Positions 9,317-18,752 of a stretch of 47,379 nt of DNA are shown here, one piece after another (position 1 is the first letter of the stretch; every line of letters begins with the position of its first letter). Made by a program: the position numbers and the translations under genes. The notes under the pieces were generated by a model. It worked only from the letters and a program-made list of their open reading frames with translations. It did not search any database and was not told the DNA's origin. The stretch covers positions 1-47,379 of the forward strand of contig JAOPYY010000068.1 of NCBI GenBank assembly GCA_025964395.1, given 5' to 3'. The stretch comes from Actinomycetes bacterium. Its GTDB lineage: Bacteria > Actinomycetota > Thermoleophilia > Gaiellales > Gaiellaceae.

Positions 9317-10435
9317 TTACGGCAATGACTCGAGCTTCTTCATCGTGTTGTTCTCGATCTGGCGGATTCGCTCGCGGGTCACTCCGAAGGCTCGGCCGAC
9401 CTCCTCGAGGGTCCGGGCCTGGTGGCCGTTCAGGCCGAAGCGCATCTCCATCACCTCGCGCTCACGCTCGGGCAGCGCCTCGAGCGCCTTGCGCACGTTC
9501 TGGCGGCGGAGGTTCTCCGATGCCAGCTCGAACGGGGACTCGGCTGTCTCGTCCTCGACGAAGTCGCCCAGCGACGAGTCCTCGTCCTCGCCGATCGGCT
9601 TCTCGAGCGAGACCGGCAGCTGGGACATGCGCAGGATGTCCTTGACCTCGCGCGCGGTCCACTCGAGCTCCTTCGCTATCTCCTCCGGCGACGGCTCGCG
9701 GCCCATCTCCTGGACGAGCGAGCGCTCGACGTGGACGACCTTGTTGAGCTTCTCGACCATGTGGACCGGGATGCGGATCGTGCGCGCCTTGTCTGCGATC
9801 GCGCGCGTGACCGCCTGGCGGATCCACCAGGTGGCGTAGGTGGAGAACTTGTATCCGCGCCGGTAGTCGAACTTCTCGACCGCGCGGATCAGCCCGAGCG
9901 AGCCCTCCTGGATCAGGTCGAGGAATGTCAGACCGCGGCCAAGGTAGTTCTTCGCGATCGAGACGACCAGGCGCAGGTTCGCCTCGATCATCTGCTGCTT
10001 CGCGCTCATGTCGCCGCGCTCGATGCGCTTGGCGAGCGTGACCTCCTGCTCGGCAGTGAGCAGGTCGACGCGGCCGATGGAGCGCAGGTAGAGACGGAGC
10101 GAGTCGAGCGACGGCTCGACGGTCAGATCGAGCTTCGGCGCTGCCTTCGCTTCGTCCTCGATGAGCGGCTGCTCGTGCGGGAGGCGCTTGTGCTCCTCGC
10201 CCTCGACGAGCTCGACGCCGTGGTCGATCAGGTAGGTGGTGAAGTCTTCGACTTGCTCTTTGGTGAGCTCGACTTCCTCGATTCCCTTGACGATCTCGTC
10301 ATAGGTGAGGAATCCCTTTTCTTGTCCCGTGGCGACGAGCTTGTGGAGTTCCTCGACGTCGGGAAGAGCAATATCGACAGTGAGCACCTGAGCACGACCT
10401 CCGGCTACTACGCGGTTGACGGGGGACAACAGCAA
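9317..10435 (-). CDS. rpoD: RNA polymerase principal sigma factor (RpoD/SigA)
   Basis: Region 1.2-4.2: [66 protein letters not shown], region 4.2 [10 protein letters not shown]; true start may be slightly internal. Confidence 0.96.
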   Translation of the reverse strand: MLLSPVNRVVAGGRAQVLTVDIALPDVEELHKLVATGQEKGFLTYDEIVKGIEEVELTKEQVEDFTTYLIDHGVELVEGEEHKRLPHEQPLIEDEAKAAPKLDLTVEPSLDSLRLYLRSIGRVDLLTAEQEVTLAKRIERGDMSAKQQMIEANLRLVVSIAKNYLGRGLTFLDLIQEGSLGLIRAVEKFDYRRGYKFSTYATWWIRQAVTRAIADKARTIRIPVHMVEKLNKVVHVERSLVQEMGREPSPEEIAKELEWTAREVKDILRMSQLPVSLEKPIGEDEDSSLGDFVEDETAESPFELASENLRRQNVRKALEALPEREREVMEMRFGLNGHQARTLEEVGRAFGVTRERIRQIENNTMKKLESLP

Positions 10436-10530
10436 CGCAGGAACCGGGCCTTCTCCTCTTTACTTCACCCGGTTCACCCTCTGAGGTGGGCTGACAATAC
10501 ATCACTATTCGGTGAACGGGATCATTTTTT

Positions 10531-11289
10531 TTGGAGACAGGACTCGAGCAAAAAAGTGTGCTAGTGACCGGCGGCTCGGGCGGCATCGGAGCCGCCTGCG
10601 CGCGGCTGTTCGCAGCCGAAGGCGCAGACGTCGTGGTGCACTATCACCGTGGGCGCGAGCGGGCGGAGGCGGTCGCGAGCGAAATCGGCGGGCGCATCGT
10701 CGGGGCCGATCTGACCGACGAGGCCGAGGTCGCGCAGCTGTTCGAGACGGTCGGCGACCTCGACGTCTGCGCGGCAATCGCCGGCGTGTGGCCGCAAGGC
10801 GATATACCCGTCTGGGACCTCTCGCTCGAGCGCTGGCGCGCGACGCTCGACGCGAACCTCACCGCGACGTTTCTGACCGCGCGCGGCTTCCTCGGGCAAC
10901 TCGGGGAGCGCGAAGGGGCGCTCGTGCTCTGCGGCTCGACCGCAGGGCTGATCGGCGAGGCAGGGCACGCCGATTATGCGGCCGCGAAGGCCGCGATCAC
11001 GGGCGGGCTGCTGCTCTCACTGAAGAACGAGGTCGTCCGCCGGCACCCCGCCTGCCGCGTCAACGCCGTCGCGCCCGGCTGGACGGAGTCGCCGATGACG
11101 CGCGGCCACGTCGATCCGGAGAGCATCCGGCTGGTCTCCCGGACGATGGCGCTGCGCAAGGTCGCGCAGCCCGAGGAGGTGGCGGTGCAGGTGGTCGTCC
11201 TCGCCTCGCCGATCCTCTCCGGCCACGTCACCGGCCAGGTGGTGACGGTCGCCGGCGGCATGGAGGGACGCGTCCTCCACGAGACGTAA
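10531..11289 (+). CDS. SDR family oxidoreductase (3-oxoacyl-ACP reductase-like)
   Basis: TTG start; SVLVTGGSGGIGAACARLFAAEGADVVVHY Rossmann motif; YAAAKAAI active site. Confidence 0.9.
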   Translation: METGLEQKSVLVTGGSGGIGAACARLFAAEGADVVVHYHRGRERAEAVASEIGGRIVGADLTDEAEVAQLFETVGDLDVCAAIAGVWPQGDIPVWDLSLERWRATLDANLTATFLTARGFLGQLGEREGALVLCGSTAGLIGEAGHADYAAAKAAITGGLLLSLKNEVVRRHPACRVNAVAPGWTESPMTRGHVDPESIRLVSRTMALRKVAQPEEVAVQVVVLASPILSGHVTGQVVTVAGGMEGRVLHET

Positions 11290-11298
11290 GCTCGAGCG

Positions 11299-11652
11299 GT
11301 GCTCGCACTCGCCGCCTTGCTGCTGGTCGCCGCGCATCCGCCCGCGGCCTACGTCGACACGGGGGCCGCGCACGTGCCGCTCGCGATCACGTCGTGGTGC
11401 TGGGATTCGGGCTGCGGAGCGCCGCTCGGGCAGGCGGGCCGACGCGTGGTCGTCGCGCGCGGCGCGCCCGTCCGGGTCGAGCTGAAGTTCGATCCGGTGG
11501 AGGCGACAGTCAACGTCGCCGGCGGCCCTGCCACGCCGACGACCCGCGGCCGGGAGGTCAGCTGGACCGCGACACGCGGCGGCGGCCTCACCGTCTACGT
11601 GAAGTACCGGCGCGGCTGGGTCATCTACTCCGCGCGCCTCGCCCTGCGCTAG
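11299..11652 (+). CDS. Secreted hypothetical protein
   Basis: Signal-like N-terminus MLALAALLLVAAHPPAAY; closely follows SDR gene. Confidence 0.6.
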   Translation: MLALAALLLVAAHPPAAYVDTGAAHVPLAITSWCWDSGCGAPLGQAGRRVVVARGAPVRVELKFDPVEATVNVAGGPATPTTRGREVSWTATRGGGLTVYVKYRRGWVIYSARLALR

Positions 11653-11673
11653 AGAACGGCGGTGGTAAACGAA

Positions 11674-11697
11674 AGCGGCCGGCTTGCGCCGGCCGCT
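11674..11697. other. Perfect 10-bp stem-loop
   Basis: AGCGGCCGGC-TTGC-GCCGGCCGCT. Confidence 0.6.
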
Positions 11698-11782
11698 CAC
11701 CTCGCCGCAGGAAAGATTGCCGTCAGTCCCAGGGGAGGATCTCTTCCACCTATCGGCGTTTCGCGAACCGCCCTTGAATACG

Positions 11783-11815
11783 AAGACGGCGCCGCCGCCG
11801 ACGCCGTCTTCTTAT
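11783..11815 (+). terminator. Terminator-like hairpin upstream of the homocysteine methyltransferase/MTHFR gene
   Basis: AAGACGGCG-(10 nt)-CGCCGTCTT followed by CTTAT. Confidence 0.5.
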
Positions 11816-11934
11816 GGGAGTGTCCGCCCCGCTTTTATCCGGCCCCGCCGCAACGGGCCCGTGCAGGTGACAGTCGTAGTCTCTCCCGCCGGCACCGGTT
11901 GATCCATCACCCGTTTCGTAGTTGACCGCGCCGC

Positions 11935-13740
11935 TTGACTACCCTCAACAATCCTGTGAGCACCTTCGAGTCCCGGCTGCGCGAAGGGCCGCCGATCGTC
12001 GCCGACGGCGGCCTGGGCGTCGTCCTGTCCGCAGCGGTGCCCGGGTTGCGCACGCCGGAGGAGGCGAACCTCCGCGCGCCCGACGCCGTCACCGCCGTCC
12101 ACGTCAGCTTCATCAACGCGGGCGCCGACCTGATCGAGACGAACACGTTCGGCGCGAACCGGCGCAAGCTCGCGCAGCACTTTCTGGAGGACGAGTTCGA
12201 GCGGATCAACTCGACGGCCGTCAAGCTGGCGCGCGACGCGCGGGAGATCTCCGGGCGCGAGGTCTTCATCGGTGGGTCGATCGGCCCCGTCGGCCCGGAC
12301 GGCGGTGAGCTGGTCGCGGAGCAGGCGCGCCTCCTCGAGGGGCGCGGCGCCGACGTCTTCATGCTCGAGACGTTCTACGACCTGGACGAGCTGGAGGAGG
12401 CGGTCGCGGCGGTGCGGTCGGTCTCCGCGCTCCCGATCGTCGCGCTGATGAGCTTCGACAGCGACGCGGTGACGATGGCCGGCGTGACGGCGCGCGACGC
12501 GGCCGCCCGGCTGCGCGGGCTGGACATCGCTGCGTTCGGGGCGAACCACGGTCGCGGCCCCGCCGCCGCCCTGACGGCGCTCGCGGAGATGTCGGGTGAC
12601 GGCGCGGTGCTCGCCGCCCTCCCGAACGTCGGTCTCGCGACGATGACGGGTGCTCGGATCTCGTTCCCGCACGCAACGCCCGCGTACTTCGGCGACTTCG
12701 CGGCGAGTGCGCGCTCCCTCGGCGCGCGCCTGATCGGCGGCTGCTGCGGCACGACGCCCGCGCAGATCGCGGCGATCCGGCAGGCGGTCGACGAGGACCG
12801 GCCCGCACGCGCGGCGTCCCCGTCCCGCGGGCGCGAGGCGGTTGCGGCGCCGCCGTCGCACGAGGAGCCGACGGAGCTGGCCCGGCTCTTCGCCACCGGC
12901 GAGTTCGTCGTCTCGGTGCAGCTCGACCCGCCGCTCGGCGGGAGCGTCGGCGGGCTGATCGATGCGGCGCGCACGATCCTCGAGTCCGGGAAGGCGCACG
13001 TCGTCGACGTGAACGACAATCCACGAGCGCGCGCCCGGATGAGCGGGATGATCGCGTCCGCCGCGATTCAGCGCGAGGCCGGGATCGAGGTGATCCCCCA
13101 CCTCACGCCGCGCGACTCGACGATCGCCGGGCTCGAGTCGCTCTTGCTCGGGTCACATGCCGAAGGACTGCGAAACGTGCTCGCAGTCACCGGCGACGCA
13201 CCGGAGGCGGGCGACTATCCGGGTACCGGATCGGTGTACGACGTCGACGCGATCGGTCTCGTCGAGCTGATCACACGGCTGAACGAGGGCACCGATTTCC
13301 ACGGACGCGCAATCGATGCGCCGACCTCGTTCTTCCCCGGCGTGGCGGTCAACCCGACGGCCGACGACCTCGAGCTCGAGGTCGATCGTTTCCATCGCAA
13401 GATCGCGGGAGGCGCGCGGTTCGCGATGACGCAGATCCTCTTCGACATGGAGTACTTCGACCGCTTCTTCGAGCTGTTCGGCGGCCCGTCGCCGATCCCA
13501 CTGCTCGTCGGCGTCTGGCCGATCCGCTCGCTCGAGCTGGCCGTCCGCGTGCACAACGAAACGCCGGGAATCGTCATCCCGGAGCACGTACAGGAGCGCT
13601 ACCGCGCTGCGGGCACGAATGCACCGCAGGTCGGGATCGACCTCGTGCACGAGCTGATCGAGCAGTCGCGCAAGGTTGCCGCCGGCGTGTACATCGTTGC
13701 GCCGTTCCGCCGCCCGCTCGGCATCCTCGAGGTGCTGTAG
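11935..13740 (+). CDS. Bifunctional homocysteine S-methyltransferase / methylenetetrahydrofolate reductase (YitJ-like)
   Basis: N-terminal homocysteine methyltransferase (ETNTFGANRRKL, IGGCCGTTPAQI Zn motif) fused to MTHFR domain (VVDVNDNPRARARMSGMIASAAIQREAGIEVIPHLTPRDST, VAVNPTADDLELEVDRFHRKIAGGARFAMTQ). Confidence 0.94.
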   Translation: MTTLNNPVSTFESRLREGPPIVADGGLGVVLSAAVPGLRTPEEANLRAPDAVTAVHVSFINAGADLIETNTFGANRRKLAQHFLEDEFERINSTAVKLARDAREISGREVFIGGSIGPVGPDGGELVAEQARLLEGRGADVFMLETFYDLDELEEAVAAVRSVSALPIVALMSFDSDAVTMAGVTARDAAARLRGLDIAAFGANHGRGPAAALTALAEMSGDGAVLAALPNVGLATMTGARISFPHATPAYFGDFAASARSLGARLIGGCCGTTPAQIAAIRQAVDEDRPARAASPSRGREAVAAPPSHEEPTELARLFATGEFVVSVQLDPPLGGSVGGLIDAARTILESGKAHVVDVNDNPRARARMSGMIASAAIQREAGIEVIPHLTPRDSTIAGLESLLLGSHAEGLRNVLAVTGDAPEAGDYPGTGSVYDVDAIGLVELITRLNEGTDFHGRAIDAPTSFFPGVAVNPTADDLELEVDRFHRKIAGGARFAMTQILFDMEYFDRFFELFGGPSPIPLLVGVWPIRSLELAVRVHNETPGIVIPEHVQERYRAAGTNAPQVGIDLVHELIEQSRKVAAGVYIVAPFRRPLGILEVL

Positions 13741-13789
13741 GGGCTCGGTGTGGCACCGTTCGGGGCTCAACTGTGCCCCCGATCCCCTA

Positions 13790-14890
13790 CTACCCGCAGG
13801 AGCCGGTCGAGACCGGGTGCTTCGCACGCGCCAGGTCGGCACGCACGGGCGGAGCGGGCACGCCGTAGCCGCCGCTGCTGCCGATCCGCGCCGCGAAGAC
13901 CGTCGCCTCGACCTGGCCGCGCTCGTTCACGGCGGGGCCGCCCGAGTTGCCGTGGCGAACAACACCGCTGAGCGCGGTCACCTCGCGCAGCTTCCCGTTG
14001 ACGAGCACGTCGGCGGTCGAACCGATGCGCCCCGGACGTGCGTCAAAGGGGCCGTTCTCCGGGTACCCGAGGATCGCGACGGGGTCGCCGGCGTGCGGGT
14101 CGACGAGCGGCAGCGGTGCCGCCGCGAGCGCCGGAACGCGAAGCACAGCGACGTCCTCCTTGCGATCGACGACGAGCGCTGTCGCAGTATGACCGTTCAC
14201 CTCGATCCCCTTGCCACCCGCGACCACGTGCGCCGCAGTGACGACGATGTGTGGCCGCGCGACCCAGCCGGAACCTTCGACGCCGAGGCCGCATGCGGTC
14301 GCGGTGATGCGGACGACGCTTGGTCGCGCGCGCACCACAGCGGCTGAGGAGAGGACGCGCGTGTCCGGTGGCACCGAGGGCGGCGCCGGCCCGGCGATCT
14401 GCGGGAAGGGATCGACGCGCGCGAACGCACGCAGGACCGTGCGCGGCGGCGCGATCGTGTTCAGGTGCTGCAGGATCACCGACTGCTGCACCTCTGCGCG
14501 CAGCTTCGTCTGGCCGGGGAGCTGCAGGAGCACGGCGCCGGCGACCCAGACGATCGCCAGTCCGAGCGCAGCGCCCGCCGCGAGGCCGCCGAGCGAGTCG
14601 AGCATGCGCAGCGGCGGGATGACCGCGAGCGCGCCGCGCGCGAACGACCCGAGCATCGACGCGACCGACTGCAGCAGGAGAGCGCCGACAACGGCGCCGC
14701 CGAGCCCGACGAGCGGCGTGTAGGGCGAGCTCGCGCCGTTGTGGAGGAAGTGCGGCGCGAGGCGTGCACCGAGCACCGCGCCGGCCGCGAGCCCCGCGAG
14801 CGAGAGCGCAGTGGCAACCAGCCCTCGCTTGAGTCCGGAGAGCGCGGAGAGCCCCGCGATCGCCAGCGCGATCCAGTCGACGCGAGTCAC
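13790..14890 (-). CDS. MarP-like membrane serine protease (CvpA-type TM domain plus trypsin domain)
   Basis: N-terminal 4 TM helices (MTRVDWIALAIAGLSALSGLKRGLVATALSL), then VTAAHVVAGG, DVAVLRV, RHGNSGGPAV. Confidence 0.9.
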   Translation of the reverse strand: MTRVDWIALAIAGLSALSGLKRGLVATALSLAGLAAGAVLGARLAPHFLHNGASSPYTPLVGLGGAVVGALLLQSVASMLGSFARGALAVIPPLRMLDSLGGLAAGAALGLAIVWVAGAVLLQLPGQTKLRAEVQQSVILQHLNTIAPPRTVLRAFARVDPFPQIAGPAPPSVPPDTRVLSSAAVVRARPSVVRITATACGLGVEGSGWVARPHIVVTAAHVVAGGKGIEVNGHTATALVVDRKEDVAVLRVPALAAAPLPLVDPHAGDPVAILGYPENGPFDARPGRIGSTADVLVNGKLREVTALSGVVRHGNSGGPAVNERGQVEATVFAARIGSSGGYGVPAPPVRADLARAKHPVSTGSCG

Positions 14891-14949
14891 CCGGCCAACT
14901 TAGCCGGGTGTCAGGGGATCCCTGCCGCCGCTACACTGGCCGCCGTACC

Positions 14950-15023
<74 letters not shown>

Positions 15024-15028
15024 CTCAC

Positions 15029-15059
15029 GAAGACCCCGGAAACGGGGTCTTCTCTTTCT
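15029..15059 (+). terminator. Rho-independent terminator after tRNA-Asp
   Basis: GAAGACCCCG-GAAA-CGGGGTCTTC followed by TCTTTCT. Confidence 0.9.
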
Positions 15060-15172
15060 AGCCCGACGGCATTACCTGCAGCATCGCGCCTGTCGTGAAC
15101 TCGCGATAGGACTTGATCGCCCGGGCGGCCGCTAGGGCCGCCGCCGGCGATTACGAGCTCGGACTTCTTCAT
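15058..15172 (-). pseudogene. Possible frameshifted small ORF
   Basis: Strong SD AGGAGGAGAACCCG then MKKSELVIAGGG; continues after a one-nt shift as AAALAAARAIKSYREFTTGAMLQVMPSG*; span of 115 nt is not a multiple of 3. Confidence 0.35.
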
Positions 15173-15364
15173 CGGGTTCTCCTCCTGATTCGCGGCACCG
15201 CGCGTGGACGGACCTCGGTCGTACTCATGTCTCGGTCGCCCGCCCACTCGGCCTACGCGACGTGAGCGTCGCGCGCGGTCGTCGCGATCCTCGTTTCTCG
15301 GTGGACGTAAGGACGGCGCTCGAGCCGGCACCAATAACCCACATCCCAAAGTCAAGGAGAATCG

Positions 15365-15673
15365 ATGCCGTACGGGAGCTGGATCAACCAATTGCCGACA
15401 GGTTTCTTTCTGGCGGTGCATGTCAGTGCGTTTGCGCTCGGCGCAGGCTTTGCATGGCTCGCCGTCAAGCGCGAGCTCACACTGCTCAGCGCGGCGTTCT
15501 CGCTATTCGCCGTCGCCGAGCTCTTCTACATGACCTACCACCTCGACTGGACCGTGTTCCTGTTCGCGCACACGATCGCCGAGGTCCTCGACCTGGTCGC
15601 GTTCGTGCTCGTGTTCGCAGCCGCCGTCTACTCGACCGTGCGCCGGCCAGCGCTCGGGGAGGCGAAGCCATGA
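15365..15673 (+). CDS. Small integral membrane protein (about 3 TM), unknown function
   Basis: AAGGAGAATCG RBS; hydrophobic helices; stop overlaps next start by ATGA. Confidence 0.75.
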   Translation: MPYGSWINQLPTGFFLAVHVSAFALGAGFAWLAVKRELTLLSAAFSLFAVAELFYMTYHLDWTVFLFAHTIAEVLDLVAFVLVFAAAVYSTVRRPALGEAKP

Positions 15674-16014
15674 GCTTCAGCCGATTCCTCCTGCCGGCCG
15701 TGGCGGTGCTCACCGTGACAGCAGTCGCGGCGGGCTGCGGCGGCACGGGCTCGAGCGCACCGGTGGCGACGACGCAGGTGTCGATGGCCAAGAGCTATCG
15801 CTTCGACCCGAAGACGATCGAGATCAAGGCCGGCCAGACCGTCACCTGGACGAACAACGACAACTTCACCCACACCGTGAAGGTCGGCGGGCAAGACGAC
15901 CACAAGGTCGGCCGCGGCGACAGCGTCTCGATCAAGTTCGACAAACCCGGCACCTACCACTATGTCTGCACGCTGCACAGCCACGACATGCACGGAACGG
16001 TAATCGTCCAATGA
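15670..16014 (+). CDS. Cupredoxin (plastocyanin-like) lipoprotein
   Basis: Lipobox VAAGCGG; IEIKAGQTVTWTNNDNFTHTVKV and GTYHYVCTLHSHDMHGTVIVQ type-1 copper ligands (H, C, H, M). Confidence 0.92.
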   Translation: MSFSRFLLPAVAVLTVTAVAAGCGGTGSSAPVATTQVSMAKSYRFDPKTIEIKAGQTVTWTNNDNFTHTVKVGGQDDHKVGRGDSVSIKFDKPGTYHYVCTLHSHDMHGTVIVQ

Positions 16015-16412
16015 CGCTCGCCGACCTGCGAACCGACACCGTCGTCCTCACCTGCGCGATCAGCGCCGGGATCCACGGCGCCCTCATCCCGGACCACTTC
16101 CGGGAAGGCACGGAGGCCGGGATCGGTTTCGTCGTCGCGACCGCTCTGCTCGCCGTTCTCGCCGTCGCCCTGACGCGCAACCCATCACAGCTCGCTCTCG
16201 TCGGGACGGCAGCCGTCTTCACCGGCCTGATCGTCAGCTATGCGCTCGCGGTCACGACCGGAGTCCCCGTCCTCCATCCCGACGTGGAAGCGGTCGACGG
16301 GCTCGCACTCTTCACCAAAGCGATCGAGATTGCTGGCCTTGCCACGGCGGCGAGCCTCGTGCGGCGACCATCACTCGCCACCCTCCCACAACCGAGAGGA
16401 ACACTGATATGA
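16011..16412 (+). CDS. Integral membrane protein (about 4 TM), unknown function
   Basis: Hydrophobic segments; ATGA overlaps with both neighbours. Confidence 0.75.
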   Translation: MTLADLRTDTVVLTCAISAGIHGALIPDHFREGTEAGIGFVVATALLAVLAVALTRNPSQLALVGTAAVFTGLIVSYALAVTTGVPVLHPDVEAVDGLALFTKAIEIAGLATAASLVRRPSLATLPQPRGTLI

Positions 16413-17137
16413 ACAGCACCCGGGCCGCCCGTCCGATTCCAATCGCCTTGACGGCGCTGGTCGCCTTCTTCAGTGCCCTCGCCGCCCTCGCCGTCTCCAA
16501 CGGCATGAACATGGCGCAGGCTCACGGCAACGCGCCACACCAATCAACGGCCCCAATGGCGATGACGATGACCGTCCACTCGTCCCCCGCACTGTCGGCG
16601 AAGGGCGTCGCGCTCCGCACGGACATGCGCAAGCTCTGGGAAGACCACGTCACCTGGACGCGCCTGGCGATCATCAGCCTCGAGACGGGTACCCCGGACA
16701 CCAACGCCACCGTCGCACGGCTGCTCCAAAACCAGACCGACATCGGCAACGCGATCAAGCCCTACTACGGCACGGCCGCCGGTAACGAGCTGACCCAGCA
16801 GCTACGGACGCACATCCTCATCGCTGCCGACCTGATCGCCGCCGCCAAGGCGGGCGACCAGACGAAGCTGGCTGACGCTCAGGAGCGCTGGAACGCGAAT
16901 GCCGACCAGATCGCGGCCACGTTGAACGGCGTCAACCCGCGCTTCTGGAAGCTCAGCGCGATGAAGGATGAGATGCGCATGCACCTCGAGTTGACGACCG
17001 CGGAAGCCGTCGCGCGGCTCCAGGGCAAGTGGGACGCCGACGTCGTCGCCTACGACAAGGTGGTCCAGCACATCCTGCACATGTCGGACATGCTCAGCAA
17101 CGGCATCATCAAGCAGTTCCCGGCCCGCTTCCGCTAA
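16409..17137 (+). CDS. Secreted/anchored helical protein with Met/His-rich N-terminal region
   Basis: N-terminal TM; NGMNMAQAHGNAPHQSTAPMAMTMTVHSS; long helical remainder (TWTRLAIISLETGTPDTNATVARLLQNQTDIGNAIKPYYG). Confidence 0.75.
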   Translation: MNSTRAARPIPIALTALVAFFSALAALAVSNGMNMAQAHGNAPHQSTAPMAMTMTVHSSPALSAKGVALRTDMRKLWEDHVTWTRLAIISLETGTPDTNATVARLLQNQTDIGNAIKPYYGTAAGNELTQQLRTHILIAADLIAAAKAGDQTKLADAQERWNANADQIAATLNGVNPRFWKLSAMKDEMRMHLELTTAEAVARLQGKWDADVVAYDKVVQHILHMSDMLSNGIIKQFPARFR

Positions 17138-17287
17138 CTCCATCAACTGCAAGCGAACCGCAAGCTCCTCCCCGCCCCGAGGCGCCGCCTCGGGGCGGAC
17201 GCGAGCGAGGGGAAGATCCGTCAGCGTCTGAGCCGCGGATATTGAGTCCAGAGGTAAGGATCGGCCACTTGGCGGCACGAAAGAGAC

Positions 17288-17506
17288 ATGCAGACGAAAA
17301 CGACACCGGACGCGGCCGTCGATGAGGTCCTCCGCTGGCGCCGAGAGCAATTGAATAGATCCGGCTTCTCGCTCCCGCTCGCGGCCGAGGTTGCCAACGA
17401 TCCACGCTACGACCTGCACGCGCTGATCGAGTTTGTCGAGCGCGGCTGCCGGCCCGACCTCGCCGTGCGGATCCTTGCGCCGCTCGAGGAGGAAAGCGCG
17501 GCATGA
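17288..17506 (+). CDS. Small hypothetical protein
   Basis: 72 aa ORF in coding context; ATGA overlap with downstream sigma factor. Confidence 0.55.
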   Translation: MQTKTTPDAAVDEVLRWRREQLNRSGFSLPLAAEVANDPRYDLHALIEFVERGCRPDLAVRILAPLEEESAA

Positions 17507-18213
17507 GCATCCTCGACCCGGCTACGGTGGAGGTCATGGAGGCCCTGGTGTCGCGGAGCGCGTCGCCGGCGTCACTGGCGTCGGATACATCCCTTGACGC
17601 CGAGTCACGCGAATGGCTGCGCTCGCTGCGCGCCGCCGACGGTACCCGCGACGCCGCGATCGCGCGCCTGCGCGCGCTCCTTCTCCGTGGCGCACGCTTC
17701 GAGGTGGCTCGGCGGAGGCCGACTTTGCCGCACCTGCGCGGCAACGAACTCGACGACATCGCCACCGAGGCCGCCGACGACGCACTCATGAGCGTCCTCA
17801 GACGCCTCGACGACTTCCGGGGCGCCAGCCGCTTCACCACCTGGGTCTACAAGTTCGCCCTGCTCGAGGCGGCGGTCAAGCTCCGAAAGCGCGCCTGGCA
17901 AGGACGCGAGGTCCCCCTCGAGCCCGAAGGCTGGGGCTTGCTCTCGAGTGCCGGCCTCGAGCCTGACGCCGAGGCGGAGCAGAGGGAGCTTCTCGAAACC
18001 GTGCAAGGCGCGATCGCCGAGGTGCTGACCTCGCACCAGCGGAGCGTCCTGGTCGCACTCGCGTTGAACGGTGTCCCGATCGACGTTCTCGCCGAGCGCT
18101 TGAACACCAACCGCGGCGCGCTCTACAAGACCTTGCACGACGCCCGGCGCAAGCTACGCAAACACCTCATCGAGCGCGGACTCGCGCTCGATGAGTGGCT
18201 GGAGGAGAAATGA
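17503..18213 (+). CDS. ECF-type RNA polymerase sigma factor
   Basis: DDALMSVLRRLDDFRGASRFTTWVYKFALLEAAVKLRKR (region 2) and LTSHQRSVLVALALNGVPIDVLAERLNTNRGALYKTLHDARRKLRKHL (region 4). Confidence 0.88.
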   Translation: MSILDPATVEVMEALVSRSASPASLASDTSLDAESREWLRSLRAADGTRDAAIARLRALLLRGARFEVARRRPTLPHLRGNELDDIATEAADDALMSVLRRLDDFRGASRFTTWVYKFALLEAAVKLRKRAWQGREVPLEPEGWGLLSSAGLEPDAEAEQRELLETVQGAIAEVLTSHQRSVLVALALNGVPIDVLAERLNTNRGALYKTLHDARRKLRKHLIERGLALDEWLEEK

Positions 18214-18449
18214 CCATGGAGCGACCCGATCTCAAGCAGGCGCTGGGCCGACTCCTCGGACCGGCGGAGGCCGAAGTGGGCTGCGACGCCTGCTTCCAAG
18301 AGCTCGACCGCTATGTCGAGCTCGAACTCGCCGGCAAAGACGCCGACGCAGCTGTGCCCGGCTTGCGCGCACACCTTGACGGCTGCCCGGCCTGTCGCGA
18401 GGAGCACGACAGCCTGTACGCGCTGGTCGGCGGTGAGCACGCTCCCTAG
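18195..18449 (+). CDS. Zinc-binding anti-sigma factor-like protein (zf-HC2/ZAS motif)
   Basis: CDACFQELDRYVELEL and HLDGCPAC (HxxxCxxC); overlaps sigma gene by 19 nt. Confidence 0.8.
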   Translation: MAGGEMTMERPDLKQALGRLLGPAEAEVGCDACFQELDRYVELELAGKDADAAVPGLRAHLDGCPACREEHDSLYALVGGEHAP

Positions 18450-18561
18450 CGGTCATCGACGTTCGTACCGACCATCGAGTCACTTCCCCCCTGCCGCGCG
18501 GAAAGACAACATTCCGTGGCCCCTCGTGGCCCAGTCGCCGCCCGTCGTAACCCCCGAACTC

Positions 18562-18600
18562 GCCTGTCACGCCGGAGGTCGCGGGTTCGAGTCCCGTCGC
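18562..18600 (+). repeat. Exact 39-bp direct repeat of tRNA-Asp 3' half (copy of 14980-15018), putative att site
   Basis: GCCTGTCACGCCGGAGGTCGCGGGTTCGAGTCCCGTCGC identical at 14980-15018 and 18562-18600; no tRNA 5' half precedes the second copy. Confidence 0.92.
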
Positions 18601-18752
18601 CCTCCCTGCGAGGATGCAAGCGCTGTCAGCAGCAAGGCGGACCCGATGCCGACGGCGAGCTGGCTCGAGGCGCGGATCGAGCGAACCTACTCGGGGGAAT
18701 CCTAACCGGACGACCAGTTCCGGGTGCGCATGCTGCCGGGGATCCTCCAGGG

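Noticed and set aside
11812-13101. 429-aa minus-strand ORF opposite the methyltransferase/MTHFR gene
   Set aside because: Shadow ORF with Arg/Asp-biased composition; sense strand is clearly coding
18541-18610. Second tRNA-Asp gene
   Set aside because: Only the 3' half is present; no acceptor 5' strand or D-arm precedes it, so treated as an att-like repeat
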